Part shown: one piece after another, positions 39,212 through 48,555 of the stretch | Position numbering within the stretch: position 1 is the first letter of the stretch | How the letters are laid out: the number at the start of each line of letters is the position of its first letter | NCBI GenBank assembly: GCA_038232935.1 | Contig: JBBSMX010000007.1 | Span: forward strand, 1 to 58,137 | DNA: 58,137 bases | Direction: 5' to 3' | From: JBBSMX01 sp038232935 | GTDB taxonomy: Bacteria > Bacteroidota > Rhodothermia > Rhodothermales > JANQRZ01 | Translations under genes and position numbers: made by a program | Notes under the pieces: generated by a model | What the model saw: only the letters and a program-made list of their open reading frames with translations | Database searches by the model: none | What the model was told of the DNA's origin: nothing

Positions 39212-41581
39212 ATGTTCAAGAGCTACCTCAAGAGCGCCGTTCGCAGCCTGCTGAAAAACAAGGTTCCGTCGTTCATCAACGTCGTCGGGTTGTCGATTGC
39301 GCTCGCGAGTTGCGTCGTCGTCTACCTTTTCCTCCAGCTCTATTATTCGCTCGACACGTTCCACGAAAACGGCGACCGCATCGCGCTCGTCGAGCACGCC
39401 GTGCTACGCGATGGCGAGGAGCAGACGTGGGGCACCGCACCGCTCCCGCTTGGCCCAGCGATGGCGACAGACCTGCCCCAAGTCGAACGCGCTGTCCGAC
39501 TCGTCTGGGATAGCGGCGACGTGCGCACCGACGAATACGCCTTCGAGGAACGCATCGGCTTCGCCGACGCCGGCTTCTTCGACGTGTTTACGTTCCCGCT
39601 CCGCGCAGGCACGACGAATGCCCTTACGACGCGCGATCAGGTGATCCTGAGCGACGAGGCGGCGCGCAAATACTTCGGGGACGAGGACCCGCTCGGGCGT
39701 TCCCTGGCGATAGCCGTGGGCGAAGCTCCTTCCCAAGCCTACACCGTAGGTGGGGTCGCGGCACCGTTCCCTCGCACCGCGAGCTTCCGATTCAACGTCC
39801 TCCTGCCGTTCGGGACCCAATCGTCGGAAATGCTAGCTCGCGCCGACGACTGGTCGATACCGACAGGCGCCACCTTTCTGCTCCTCCGCCACGCCGACGA
39901 CCTCGACGCAGTAGCCGCGCAGATGGAGCCGTACCTCGACCGGCAGCGCGCGGCGAGCGACGACTGGCGCATCGAGCGCTTTGTATTCGAGAACCTTACC
40001 CGGCCTGCCCCCGACGCGTACACCGTCATTCAGCGCCCGACCGAGGCCCCGCATCCGGCCTTCGCGGCGATTATGATCGCGCTGGCGGCCTTCATGCTGG
40101 CGCTGTCGTGCTTCAACTACATCAACATCGTGCTCGGCAGCGCCGTGTGGCGGCTCAAGGAGATCGGGGTGCGCAAGGTCGTGGGCGGCACCAAACGTCA
40201 ACTCGTCGCGCAGTTCATGGTGGAGAACCTGCTGCTCTGCGCGCTCGCCCTGGCGCTGGGACTCGGGATCGCGTAGCTCTTTCTGGTGCCGCTCTTCAAC
40301 CAGGTGTTCGTCATGGAGATCGCGCTGACCTTCTCGGAGAACCTCGGGTTGTGGGGCTTCCTCGTCGGGCTGCTCGCGTTCGTCGGCATCGTGTCCGGGG
40401 CGTACCCGGCGTTCTACGTCGCCTCGTTCCAGCCCGTGCGGATTCTCCGAGGGAGGCTCGATCTCTCGACCCGGCGCTGGTTTACGCACACGCTCACGAC
40501 CGCCCAGTTCGTGATCGCGTTCCTGGCTGTGATTATGACGGCCTTCTTGCTGATGAACGGGCGGTTCCTCCTCGGCCAGTCGTGGGGCTACGACCCGGAC
40601 GACACGTTCGTCGTCCGCCTGTCCGACCCGGACCAGTTCGCGCTCCTGCGCGATGCGGCGGCGGGCCAGGCCACGATCCTCCGCACCGCCGGATCGAAGG
40701 ACCACATCGGGTCCGCCCGGAGCCGGGTGACGTATGCGCTCGAAGGCGACGAAGCGAAGGAGTACGAGGCCGACGCCTACGCCGTCGGGCCGGACTATGC
40801 GGAGACGCTCGGGCTGCGCCTCCGCAGCGGGCGCTTCTTCGACGCCGCACGCGAGAGCGAGGATGCCCGCGCCGTCGTCATTACCCGGTACTTCGCCGAC
40901 GGGCGCGGCTGGACCGATCCGCTCGGCCAAACGCTCCGAATTGACAGCGAGCCCTACACCGTCATCGGCGTGGTGGAGGACTTTCTGCGCGACCCGGTCC
41001 AGCGTGCACAACCCGTGCTGTTCCGACGGGCGGACACCGGGTACCGGTTCCTGACCGTCCGAGCTGCACCGGGAAGCGCCGACGCGGCGCGCACCGCGCT
41101 GGCACGCGTGTGGGCCGAGTACCTTCCCAATCTCCCGTTCGATGCCTTCGCCCAGCGCGATGTCTTCGACTCGCAGTACGCGTCCTACCTCAACCTCGCG
41201 CGGAGCATCGGCTACCTCGCCGCGCTGGCGTTGCTGATCGCGTGCATGGGGATGTTTGGGCTGGCCTCGCAGAACATCGCCCGCCGACTGAAGGAAGTGA
41301 GCGTGCGGAAAGTGCTCGGTGCCTCGGTGCCACACCTCGTCTTCCTCGTCAACCGGGCCTTCCTGATGATCCTGGCGATTGCGGCAGGCATCGCCACGGT
41401 CGCGAGCTACGGAGGCCTCCGCTTCCTCATCGGCCTCGACGTAGCGAACGTGATGCCCCTCACGCCGTTGCCTTTCGTGCTCGCCTACGTGCTGGTACTC
41501 GCCACCGTCGCCGTGTCCGTAGCCTCCCAGTCGCGCACCCTTGCCCTTGCCGATCCCGCCGAGGTCTTGCGCCGCAATTAG
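39212..41581 (+). pseudogene. FtsX/MacB-type ABC transporter permease interrupted by an in-frame TAG
   Basis: Frames 39212-40276 and 40277-41581 are in the same phase and are separated by one TAG (40274-40276) in LALGLGIA*LFLVPLFNQVF, in the middle of a membrane helix. The full product would be 789 residues with the two-module layout of Bacteroidota MacB/FtsX permeases: N-terminal helix SFINVVGLSIALASCVVVYL, a periplasmic MacB_PCD domain, three helices with RLKEIGVRKVVGGTKRQLVA, then a second PCD domain and RRLKEVSVRKVLGASVPHLV. A single Trp codon (TGG) changed to TAG would explain it. No ATPase partner gene is adjacent. It could be a recent pseudogene or a sequencing error. Confidence 0.88.
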
Positions 41582-41605
41582 GCCCCACCGCCTGAATGCT
41601 GATGC

Positions 41606-43105
41606 CTATAACGCGACCTCTACGCCCTCGCCCAAGGCGTTGTTGGCGGCGGCGCGGTCACCGGCGAAGGACTCGGCGAGGGGAAGCTCGAACCAGAAGC
41701 GCGTACCGCGCCCGGCCGTGCTCTCGACGTGGATCGCCTCGCCGTGCGCCTGCAGGATCTGCTTGACGATCGAGAGCCCGAGCCCAGTGCCGCCCTGCTT
41801 TCGGCTGCGCGCCGCGTCCACACGGTAGAACCGCTCGAAGACGCGGTCGAGGTGGTTCTCCGGAATCCCGCGCCCGGTATCGACGACCTCGACGCGGATC
41901 TTGTCGCGGTGGCGGCGCATCCGGCAGCGGACACTCCCCTCGTCCGTGTACGAGATCGCGTTGTCGATGAGGTTCGTGAGCACCTGCCGAAGCCGGCTGC
42001 GGTCGGCCCACACCGCGGCGGGGCGGTTGTCGTACGTGAGGTTCAGCCCTTTCTCCTCGGCTTTCGGCTCCAGCATCTCGGCCACCTCCTCGATCAACTC
42101 CTGCACGTCGAACGCTTCGGGGCGGATGAGGTCTTCGCGGTACTCCAGCTTGGCGATCTCGATGAGGTCGCTGAAGAGGTTGTTGAGCCGCTGGAGGTTC
42201 GTGAGCCCCTTCGTGACGTACTTCTGCCGCTGCTCCGGCGTGAGGTCGGCGGCGGCGAGGGCCTCGATGTAGCCGCCGACGGCGAAGATCGGGTTTTTGA
42301 CCTCGTGTGAGACGTTGCCGATGAACTCGTTCTGGATGCGGGCCACGCGCTGAAGCTCGTAGATGTCCTGCCGGAAGCGCTCCGCCATCAGGTTGAGGCT
42401 CATGGCGAGGTCCTGCACCTCGGCGGCCCGCGTGCGCACGACGATCTCCCGGTCGAGGTCGCCCTCGTTGATGCGGCGGGCGTTCTTCGAGATCGCGCGG
42501 AGCGGCCCGGTGACCTGGAGCGCCGCGAGCCACGCGCCGATGAGCGCGAGCGTGAGCGCGAGTGCCATCCCGATGATGAGCGTCGCCTGCATCCGCTCGA
42601 TCACCGTCAGCAGCGGCGGGGCCGGCTGCCCGAGCCGAACGATGTAGCCCGAGATCGGCCGGTAGAGCGCGACGAACAGGATCTTTCCCCCGTTCGGGCT
42701 CGTCCGCTCGTCGTATCCGAACCCGCTGCGGATGGCCTGCTCCACCTCCGGCTGCTGGAGGAAGTCGCGCTCGGTAATGATCCTGCTATTCTCCAGTTCC
42801 CACAAGAGCGAGTCCCGCGTGGCGACGCCGATGCGGTACGGCGTGACGGCGCTCGTCCGGCGGATCGTATCGAACAGCGACTCGTGGTCCGAGGCCGTCT
42901 CGATCTGGGCCGCCACGTAGCGGGCTTGCCCGCGCAGCGTCTCGCGGGCGGCGTCGTGGACCTGCCCGCGCAGCACGATGAACGCGTAGAGCCCCACGAG
43001 CACCACGGCCGTGCCGACGAAGAGCGCGAACGTCAGCATCATCCACGTTTGCGTGGAAGCGCGGCGAGGGAGCAGCAGGCTCTGGAGGTCCTTGAAGCGG
43101 CTCAT
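41606..43105 (-). CDS. Sensor histidine kinase, PhoR/HAMP type
   Basis: The protein has 499 residues from ATG 43105. Two membrane helices (MMLTFALFVGTAVVLVGLYA; MQATLIIGMALALTLALIGA) enclose a periplasmic sensor domain of about 150 residues. A HAMP linker follows (LRAISKNARRINEGDLDREI), then the DHp domain with phospho-acceptor His in IGNVSHEVKNPIFAVGGYIE, and the HATPase with N box VLTNLIDNAISYTDEGS, G1 box VVDTGRGIPE, F box VFERFYRVD and G2 box GGTGLGLSIV. It lies 75 bp downstream of a response regulator gene on the same strand, so they form one two-component operon. The signal sensed is unknown. Confidence 0.94.
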   Translation of the reverse strand: MSRFKDLQSLLLPRRASTQTWMMLTFALFVGTAVVLVGLYAFIVLRGQVHDAARETLRGQARYVAAQIETASDHESLFDTIRRTSAVTPYRIGVATRDSLLWELENSRIITERDFLQQPEVEQAIRSGFGYDERTSPNGGKILFVALYRPISGYIVRLGQPAPPLLTVIERMQATLIIGMALALTLALIGAWLAALQVTGPLRAISKNARRINEGDLDREIVVRTRAAEVQDLAMSLNLMAERFRQDIYELQRVARIQNEFIGNVSHEVKNPIFAVGGYIEALAAADLTPEQRQKYVTKGLTNLQRLNNLFSDLIEIAKLEYREDLIRPEAFDVQELIEEVAEMLEPKAEEKGLNLTYDNRPAAVWADRSRLRQVLTNLIDNAISYTDEGSVRCRMRRHRDKIRVEVVDTGRGIPENHLDRVFERFYRVDAARSRKQGGTGLGLSIVKQILQAHGEAIHVESTAGRGTRFWFELPLAESFAGDRAAANNALGEGVEVAL

Positions 43106-43180
43106 GGCTCGGAAGAAGGCGGCACGCAGCGAGCGGAGGCGCGCGTACGGCACTCCGTTCGCTACCCGCTGCCCTCTGAA

Positions 43181-43894
43181 CTACACCTCCTCCTCGGCCG
43201 GCTCCTCTTCCACGAACCGGTAGCCGACCCCGCGGACGGTCTGGATGTGCTTGGCGAAGTCGCCGAGTTTCTCGCGGAGATTCTTGATGTGAGCGTCCAC
43301 GGTCCGCTCCGTCACCATCATCGCGTCCTTCCAGATCGTCTCCAGCAGTTGCTGCCGGGTGAACGCCTTACGGGGGTGGCGGACGAGGTAGCGGACGAGC
43401 TCGAACTCGGTGAGGGTCAGGCCGAGGTCCTCGCCGTTGAGCGTGGCGCGGTACTCGTCCTCGTAGATCGTGAGGTCGTTGACGGTGAGGATGTGGCTCT
43501 CCTCGGTGCCGGTGCGGCGGAGGATGGCGCGGGCATTCGCGAGCACGACCTGCGGGCTGACGGGCTTCGTGAGGTAGGCGTCGCCGCCGGCCATGAGCCC
43601 CTCGATCTGGTCCTCCTCCTCGACCTTCGCCGTGAGGAAGAGGATCGGGATCTTCTCGGTCTCGACGCGGCCTCGCAGCCGGCGGGCGACTTCGTAGCCG
43701 TCGAGGCCGGGCAGCATCACGTCGAGTATGACGAGGTCGATGTCCTGCCGCGATTGTTCGAGGGCCTCCTCGCCGTCGTAAGCGGTGAGCACGTTGAACC
43801 CTTCCTGGCGCAGGAAGTGGCTGATGATCTCGACGACGTCTTCCTCGTCGTCCACGACGAGAATGGTCATCTCGGAGGGAGTGAGCGTTGCCAT
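43181..43894 (-). CDS. OmpR/PhoB-family response regulator
   Basis: The protein has 237 residues. The receiver domain has the acidic pair in ILVVDDEEDVVE, the phospho-acceptor Asp in DLVILDVMLPGLDG, the switch Thr in ILFLTAKVEEED and the Lys in AYLTKPVSP. The winged-helix DNA-binding domain has GLTLTEFELVRYLVRHPRKA, FTRQQLLETIW and ERTVDAHIKNLREKLG, then IQTVRGVGYRF. The C-terminus is Glu-rich. It is the first gene of the two-component operon with the histidine kinase. Candidate promoter on its 5' side: TATTATCT on the minus strand near 43935. The regulon is unknown. Confidence 0.95.
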   Translation of the reverse strand: MATLTPSEMTILVVDDEEDVVEIISHFLRQEGFNVLTAYDGEEALEQSRQDIDLVILDVMLPGLDGYEVARRLRGRVETEKIPILFLTAKVEEEDQIEGLMAGGDAYLTKPVSPQVVLANARAILRRTGTEESHILTVNDLTIYEDEYRATLNGEDLGLTLTEFELVRYLVRHPRKAFTRQQLLETIWKDAMMVTERTVDAHIKNLREKLGDFAKHIQTVRGVGYRFVEEEPAEEEV

Positions 43895-44137
43895 ATCGGT
43901 TGCGAAGGGTGGGTGAAGGAAGTGCGGGACTTGAGATAATACGCCGCAGCGCCCTTCCCGTTCGGCCTGAAATGAAGACGAGCCGGGGCACCACTTTCGG
44001 AACCATGGTTTTATTCCGACGGGCTTTGACGCTGGGGCTGAGCAGCCACTGACGCTCGGCTCCGGCAGCGAAAGTTCAGAAGAGTTAGTTTGCTGCCGAT
44101 ACCGCCGCTCGTAGCCGTTTGCTCAACCCCTACTCCG

Positions 44138-45628
44138 ATGCGCCCGCTCCTGCTCGCTCTCGCTGTTGTCTTCGCCGCGCTCCCCGCCGCCGCGCAGTAC
44201 GAAGCCACGCTCGCCGCTGACCTTCGCTCGGGCTCTAGAGGCTCTCTGCCCGGTGGTCTCATTCTGTACGACGGACGTCTTTTCCTCCACGCATACGACG
44301 ACGAGAGCGGGAACGAACTATGGGCCTTCGATGCCGCTACGGGCGAGGCCGTCGTCGCTGCTGATGTCTATCCCGGTCCCTCCGATTCGAATATCATCTA
44401 CCCAATCGTCTACGACGAGCGCCTCTTCTTCAGCGCGAACGGTGGTCAAGGAGGGCGGGAGTTGTGGGCCTTCGACGCCGCTACCGGCATGGCTACCCTC
44501 GCCGCAGACATCTACCCCGGGATCAATTCCTCTTCGCCGGGCTACCCCGAGGTCTACGACGGACGGCTCTTCTTCCGGGCAGCCGATGGCGAGGCTTTCG
44601 ACGAATTGTGGGCCTTCGATGCTGCCACAGGCGAGGCATCCCTCATCGCCGACATCGACCCGACAGGATTCTCCCAACCTCAATACCTCACCGTCTACCA
44701 AGACCGCCTCTTCTTCATCGCCGACGACGGAGTCGTAGGGTGGGAGCTGTGGTATCACGATGCCGCCACCGGCGAAACCTCCCTCGCGGCGGACATCTAT
44801 CCTGGCTCTGGTAGCTCCTTCCCGAAGAGTCTCACGGTCTACGACGACCGCCTGTTTTTCAGCGCTAATAACCCTGCCAGCGGAAGCGAACTTTGGGCCT
44901 ATGACTCCGCCACCGGAGAAGCCTCCCTCGCCGCCGACATCATTCCAGAAGGGCGTTCCTCTCCGTCCGACTTGTCGGTCTACGATGGACGTCTCTTCTT
45001 CCGCGCCTATGACGAACAGGGACCTAGGCTCTGGGTGTACGACGCGGCCACGGGCGACGCAACCCTCGCTGCCGACGTTGATCTCGTACAAAGCGCATCA
45101 GAACTGAGTATGACGGTTTACGATGGCAAACTCTTCTTCAGAGCCCAAGACGAGACGAGAGGAGAAGAAGTATGGGCCTACGACGCTTCTACCGACGAAG
45201 CTTTTGCCGTCACCGATGTTCGCCTCGGCCCCTTAGGGTCTAACCCTGGAAGATTTACCAGCTACGCGGGCAAGCTCTACTTCACCGCCAACGACGGCAT
45301 ACGTGGCGAAGAACTATGGGTGCTCTCCCCTACCTCTGTCGACAGCGAGGCTTCGTCCGCACCGCAGGCGGTGCGGTTGCACGCGCCGCATCCAAACCCG
45401 GCGAGCAGCAGCACGAACGTCACGTTTGAGGTAGCCGAAGCTGGTTCGGTCCGCGCCGAGGTGTTTGACATGCTCGGACGGCGGGTAGCGCTGTTGGCCG
45501 ATGGCGTAGTCGCAGCCGGAGAGCACGCGGTGACGTGGGAGGCCGGGGCGCTGCCGAGCGGGCTCTACCTCGTGCGGCTGACGGCCGGGGACACCGTACA
45601 GACGCGACGGCTGACGCTGGCGCGGTAA
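44138..45628 (+). CDS. T9SS-exported ELWxxDG-repeat protein
   Basis: The protein has 496 residues from ATG 44138 with signal peptide MRPLLLALAVVFAALPAAAQ. About eight repeats of roughly 48 residues follow, each of the form 'VYDGRLFFRA...ELWAFDAATGEASLAADIYPG'; this is the ELWxxDGT repeat, which forms a propeller. The C-terminal T9SS type A domain is HAPHPNPASSSTNVTFEVAE, VFDMLGRRVALL and LPSGLYLVRLT. The gene stands alone, divergent from the two-component operon, with a toxin-antitoxin pair after it. It is smaller than the island proteins and not related to them beyond the sorting domain. Binding or adhesion is a guess. Confidence 0.9.
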   Translation: MRPLLLALAVVFAALPAAAQYEATLAADLRSGSRGSLPGGLILYDGRLFLHAYDDESGNELWAFDAATGEAVVAADVYPGPSDSNIIYPIVYDERLFFSANGGQGGRELWAFDAATGMATLAADIYPGINSSSPGYPEVYDGRLFFRAADGEAFDELWAFDAATGEASLIADIDPTGFSQPQYLTVYQDRLFFIADDGVVGWELWYHDAATGETSLAADIYPGSGSSFPKSLTVYDDRLFFSANNPASGSELWAYDSATGEASLAADIIPEGRSSPSDLSVYDGRLFFRAYDEQGPRLWVYDAATGDATLAADVDLVQSASELSMTVYDGKLFFRAQDETRGEEVWAYDASTDEAFAVTDVRLGPLGSNPGRFTSYAGKLYFTANDGIRGEELWVLSPTSVDSEASSAPQAVRLHAPHPNPASSSTNVTFEVAEAGSVRAEVFDMLGRRVALLADGVVAAGEHAVTWEAGALPSGLYLVRLTAGDTVQTRRLTLAR

Positions 45629-45694
45629 GACAGAACCACGACGGTTTCGCCCGCGTTTGTGCTTCCACAGGAGCGCTGAGGTACAAAGGACGCT

Positions 45695-45946
45695 ATGACT
45701 ATGACTACGCTTTCGATTTCACTCGACGATGTGCTGGCACGCAAGGTCAAGGCCCGAAGCGACGAGGCCGGCCAGACGCCGGAGGAGTACGCTCGGGAGG
45801 TGCTCAACCGCGTCGCTGGACTCCCGTCGCTTCGCACGATGGCCGAGCAGAACGCTGAGCGGCTCCGCACGATGGGGTACGCGAGCGAAGAGGAGGTAGC
45901 ACGAGCCATTCAGGAAGGCATCGCGGAAGCCCGACGTGCCCGCTGA
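45695..45946 (+). CDS. Ribbon-helix-helix antitoxin of a PIN toxin pair
   Basis: The protein has 83 residues (ATG 45695; ATG 45701 is an alternative). The N-terminus TLSISLDDVLARKVKARSDE AGQTPEEYAREVLNRV is a short strand followed by two helices, as in RHH repressors of type II toxin-antitoxin operons. The C-terminal part (MAEQNAERLRTMGYASEEEV) should bind and neutralise the toxin. The toxin gene begins 3 bases after its stop, the usual order (antitoxin first). The pair likely represses its own promoter. Confidence 0.8.
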   Translation: MTMTTLSISLDDVLARKVKARSDEAGQTPEEYAREVLNRVAGLPSLRTMAEQNAERLRTMGYASEEEVARAIQEGIAEARRAR

Positions 45947-45949
45947 CGT

Positions 45950-46633
45950 ATGCGGGTGTTCTACGACACGAACGTCGTCCTCTCCCTCCTCCTCTGGCCC
46001 GGTGCCGTCAGCCGCACCCACACGGCTCTCGTCGAACATGGGGTGCTCCCCGTCACGAGCGAGCGGGTAGTCGAAGAAGCGCTCGCCGTCGTAGAGCGAA
46101 AGTTCTCGGCCCTCGACGGGTCCGTGATCGAGCAGGCGATCCGTGAGGGCTGGGAGGTCGTTCCCAGCTCTGCAGTGCGCCCGTCGGTCACGCTTCGTGA
46201 CGCTGCCGATGAGGGCATTCTCGCCGATGCCGAAGCTGCGAGCGTGGAAGTCCTTCTCACAGGCGACCGGGACCTGCTGGATGCGGCCCAGGAGATCGAT
46301 TCGCTTACTGTGCTGAGCGTCGCGGAGCTTCGTGATCGGGTCCTGCGTGAAGGACCCTACCCGGCCGGCACGCGGGGAACGCGGGCGGTGAGGCCGCACG
46401 GGAGGGCGTACGAGATCGTCCCGACCGTCTCCGCCACCTCGAATGCCGAGGGGCCGCCCGGTCCGAAGATCACCGCCTCGTCGCCGACGCGAACGGATGC
46501 ACCGGGACCGTCGGGCGCGCCGAGGTCCGCCATCGTCATGTCCATGCAGACACGGCCGGCGATGGGATACCGACGCCTGCCGATCTCGACTTCGCCCCGG
46601 TTCGAGAGCGCACGCGGCAATCCGTCGCCGTAG
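45950..46633 (+). CDS. PIN-domain toxin (VapC-like) with an abnormal tail antisense to alr
   Basis: The protein has 227 residues. Residues 1-140 are a PIN ribonuclease: VFYDTNVVLSLLLWPGAVSR (first Asp), SERVVEEALAV (Glu), DEGILADAEAASVEVLLTGDRDLL (two Asp). The domain would normally end near LSVAELRDRVL. Instead the frame stays open for about 85 further residues (Pro/Ser/Arg-rich), read from the strand opposite the 3' end of alr, and stops at 46633. The overlap with alr is 277 bp. The tail is probably not functional; the toxin gene may have lost its own stop, or it entered right beside alr. Pairs of this kind degrade tRNA or mRNA. Confidence 0.8.
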   Translation: MRVFYDTNVVLSLLLWPGAVSRTHTALVEHGVLPVTSERVVEEALAVVERKFSALDGSVIEQAIREGWEVVPSSAVRPSVTLRDAADEGILADAEAASVEVLLTGDRDLLDAAQEIDSLTVLSVAELRDRVLREGPYPAGTRGTRAVRPHGRAYEIVPTVSATSNAEGPPGPKITASSPTRTDAPGPSGAPRSAIVMSMQTRPAMGYRRLPISTSPRFESARGNPSP

Positions 46634-47499
46634 CCGACGGCGAGCGTGGCGATCCGCGTCGGCACCTCGGCGGTCCATGTCCGGCCGTACGACACGGTCT
46701 CCCCCGCCTCGACGGTTTTGACGTGGACGACGCGCGTGACGAACCGCATCACGGGCCTCACGTCTGCCCGCTCGGCGAGGACGGCCGACGACGGGATCCC
46801 GTAGAGCAGGCCGCCGGCACGGACGAACGCGCGGTGCCACACGGCCTCGGGAAGTTGGACGAGCGCCCCGCTGTTGGCGAGGTGCAGCGCCGGCAGCGGC
46901 TCCCCGACCTCGGCGACGACGCGCTCGAACAGCGCCGTCTGCGCGCGGGCGAACGACGTGTCCGGCTCGTCGGCCGTGGCGAAGTGCGTCCACAGCCCGG
47001 CGATCTCGACGTGGGGTGCCTGCCGGAGGAGCGCCATCACGTCGGCGACCTCGCCCGGCTGCAGCCCGATCCGCCCCATCCCCGTGTCTACTTTCACATG
47101 CACCCGCAGCGGCTTTCTCATTGCAATAACGGCCTCGGCGACGGCGCGCGACGACACGGTCGCTTCGAGGTCGTGCGCGACGTACGCCGGCAGCGCCTCC
47201 GGCAGCGGCGCGGCGAAGACGAGGATGCGTTCCGTCACCCCGAGGTCGCGGAGCCGGACGGCCTCCGGCACGCTCGCCACGGCGAAGAGCTGCACCCCTT
47301 CGGCCCTCAGCACCGGCACCACGAGTTCGACGCCGTGCCCGTAGGCATTGGCCTTCACGATCCCCATCACGTCGGCGTCGCCGGCCACACGCCGGAGGAA
47401 TCGGAGGTTGTGCCGGAGCGCGTCGAGGTCGATCTCAGCGCGGGCAAGCGGCGCGGCGGCGAGGGCCGTCTGAGGATCGAGGAGGGAAGTGTCGGTCAT
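46357..47499 (-). CDS. alr: Alanine racemase
   Basis: The protein has 380 residues from ATG 47499. It is a PLP-dependent fold-III racemase making D-alanine for peptidoglycan. PLP Lys: DVMGIVKANAYGHGVELV. Substrate and cofactor sites: VKVDTGMGRIGLQPGEV, HLANSGALVQLP, and the catalytic Tyr in VSYGRTW plus VAVGYGDGLPRALSNRGEV. Later: GRVCMDMTMADLG. The C-terminus (YALPCGLTARVPRV) is normal. Its start overlaps the stop of the upstream gene as TGATG, which suggests translational coupling. The PIN toxin gene runs into its 3' end from the other strand. Confidence 0.95.
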   Translation of the reverse strand: MTDTSLLDPQTALAAAPLARAEIDLDALRHNLRFLRRVAGDADVMGIVKANAYGHGVELVVPVLRAEGVQLFAVASVPEAVRLRDLGVTERILVFAAPLPEALPAYVAHDLEATVSSRAVAEAVIAMRKPLRVHVKVDTGMGRIGLQPGEVADVMALLRQAPHVEIAGLWTHFATADEPDTSFARAQTALFERVVAEVGEPLPALHLANSGALVQLPEAVWHRAFVRAGGLLYGIPSSAVLAERADVRPVMRFVTRVVHVKTVEAGETVSYGRTWTAEVPTRIATLAVGYGDGLPRALSNRGEVEIGRRRYPIAGRVCMDMTMADLGAPDGPGASVRVGDEAVIFGPGGPSAFEVAETVGTISYALPCGLTARVPRVPAG

Positions 47500-48482
47500 C
47501 AGTTGTGGATTGGAGTAGTCGGTGAAGGGGCGAACGGTTGCATCTCCCAGCTTTCTAGCTCTACGCCCACGACCCCGTGCAGGGCGGCAGCGAGCAGTTC
47601 GACGGAGCGGTAGAGACGCGGACCGGGCCGGTTGAAATAGGCGTTGCCGTCGAACACGAACACGCGCCCGTCGCGGACGGCGCGCAGCGTGTTCCACTCC
47701 GGTCGGTCGGTCAGAACGTGCAGATCGCGGAGCGCCTGCTCGATGGTGAAGCCGCAGGCGGTGACGGCGAGCACGTCCGGATCGGCCGCGACGATCTGCT
47801 CCCACGCGACGTATGCCGATGGCGTGCCCGCTTCAGCACAGACCGCCCGGCCTCCGGCGAGCGCGACGAGGTCCGGCGTCCAGTGCCCCGCCGTCATCAC
47901 CGGCTCGATCCACTCGATGCAAGCGACGGTCGGCGCCGGACGCCCTACCACCGTGCCGTCGCGGCGGATGCCGATGCGCTCCTGTAGCTGCCGGAGCCGA
48001 CGCTCGCCCTCGGCGAGGACGCGCATCGCATCGGACAACCGACCCACCGCTCGTCCGAGCCGAAGCGCCGTGTCGAGAACCTGCTTGAAGGTCATCGGCT
48101 GCATCGAGAAGAGCTTCGGGCGCGCGCCGGTCCAGTTGGCGAGGGAGACTTCGAGAGCATCGAGCGAGACGACGCGCACCTCGCACTCCGCCTGCGTCAC
48201 GATGAGGTCAGGTGCGAGGGCGCGGAGCGCGTCGAGGTCCACAGCCTGCCCTGAGCTTGCCGAAGGGTCATACAGACTCTGCCCCTGCCGCAGGGTGCCC
48301 CGCACCACCCGGTCGATGGTGGCAGCGTCGGTGACCTCACCAAACAACGGACGGGTGACGACGGGCCGGTCGTGGATCTCGGGCGGGAAGGTACACTCGT
48401 GCGAGCGACCGACGAGCAGATCGGCCGCGCCGAACGCGCCGAGCCATTCGGTAGCGGCGGGCAGGAGCGAAACAATGCGCAT
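47499..48482 (-). CDS. Cobalamin/heme-type ABC substrate-binding protein (BtuF-like)
   Basis: The protein has 327 residues. The start MRIVSLLPAATEWLGAFGAA and later ALAPDLIVTQAECEVRVVSL and AVTACGFTIEQALRDLHVL identify the periplasmic-binding family used for vitamin B12 (often named cobalamin-binding protein). No signal peptide is visible, which is common for this subgroup in annotations. An extra DPSASSGQA sits after QSLY where relatives go straight to ..DLDALRALAPDL. It is encoded by a known type of dispersed repeat. The gene is translationally coupled to alr downstream. No permease gene is adjacent. Confidence 0.85.
   Translation of the reverse strand: MRIVSLLPAATEWLGAFGAADLLVGRSHECTFPPEIHDRPVVTRPLFGEVTDAATIDRVVRGTLRQGQSLYDPSASSGQAVDLDALRALAPDLIVTQAECEVRVVSLDALEVSLANWTGARPKLFSMQPMTFKQVLDTALRLGRAVGRLSDAMRVLAEGERRLRQLQERIGIRRDGTVVGRPAPTVACIEWIEPVMTAGHWTPDLVALAGGRAVCAEAGTPSAYVAWEQIVAADPDVLAVTACGFTIEQALRDLHVLTDRPEWNTLRAVRDGRVFVFDGNAYFNRPGPRLYRSVELLAAALHGVVGVELESWEMQPFAPSPTTPIHN
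48243..48269. repeat. Dispersed 27-bp repeat inserted in frame into the B12-type binding gene
   Basis: In the coding strand it reads CCCTTCGGCAAGCTCAGGG with flanking bases and encodes DPSASSGQA. Sequences of the form CCCTTCGACAAGCTCAGGG are dispersed intergenic repeats in many bacteria. It interrupts the usual family sequence but keeps the frame (nine codons). Confidence 0.7.
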
Positions 48483-48555
48483 AACGACTCGGTGAGAGGC
48501 AGGCGATCGATGCAGCCGCGCCCCCTCTAAACTCGCCCATCTCTCCCAGGATTCG

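Noticed and set aside
40274..40276. TAG read as an amino acid (recoding)
   Set aside because: Other genes in the window end normally with TAG (for example the transposases and the subtilase at 5914), and no stem-loop of a recoding element is evident after the codon.
44138..45628. Assigning sialidase or other enzyme activity to the propeller-type T9SS proteins
   Set aside because: Asp-box or ELWxxDG repeats alone do not show catalysis; no catalytic Arg triad/Tyr/Glu set could be placed.
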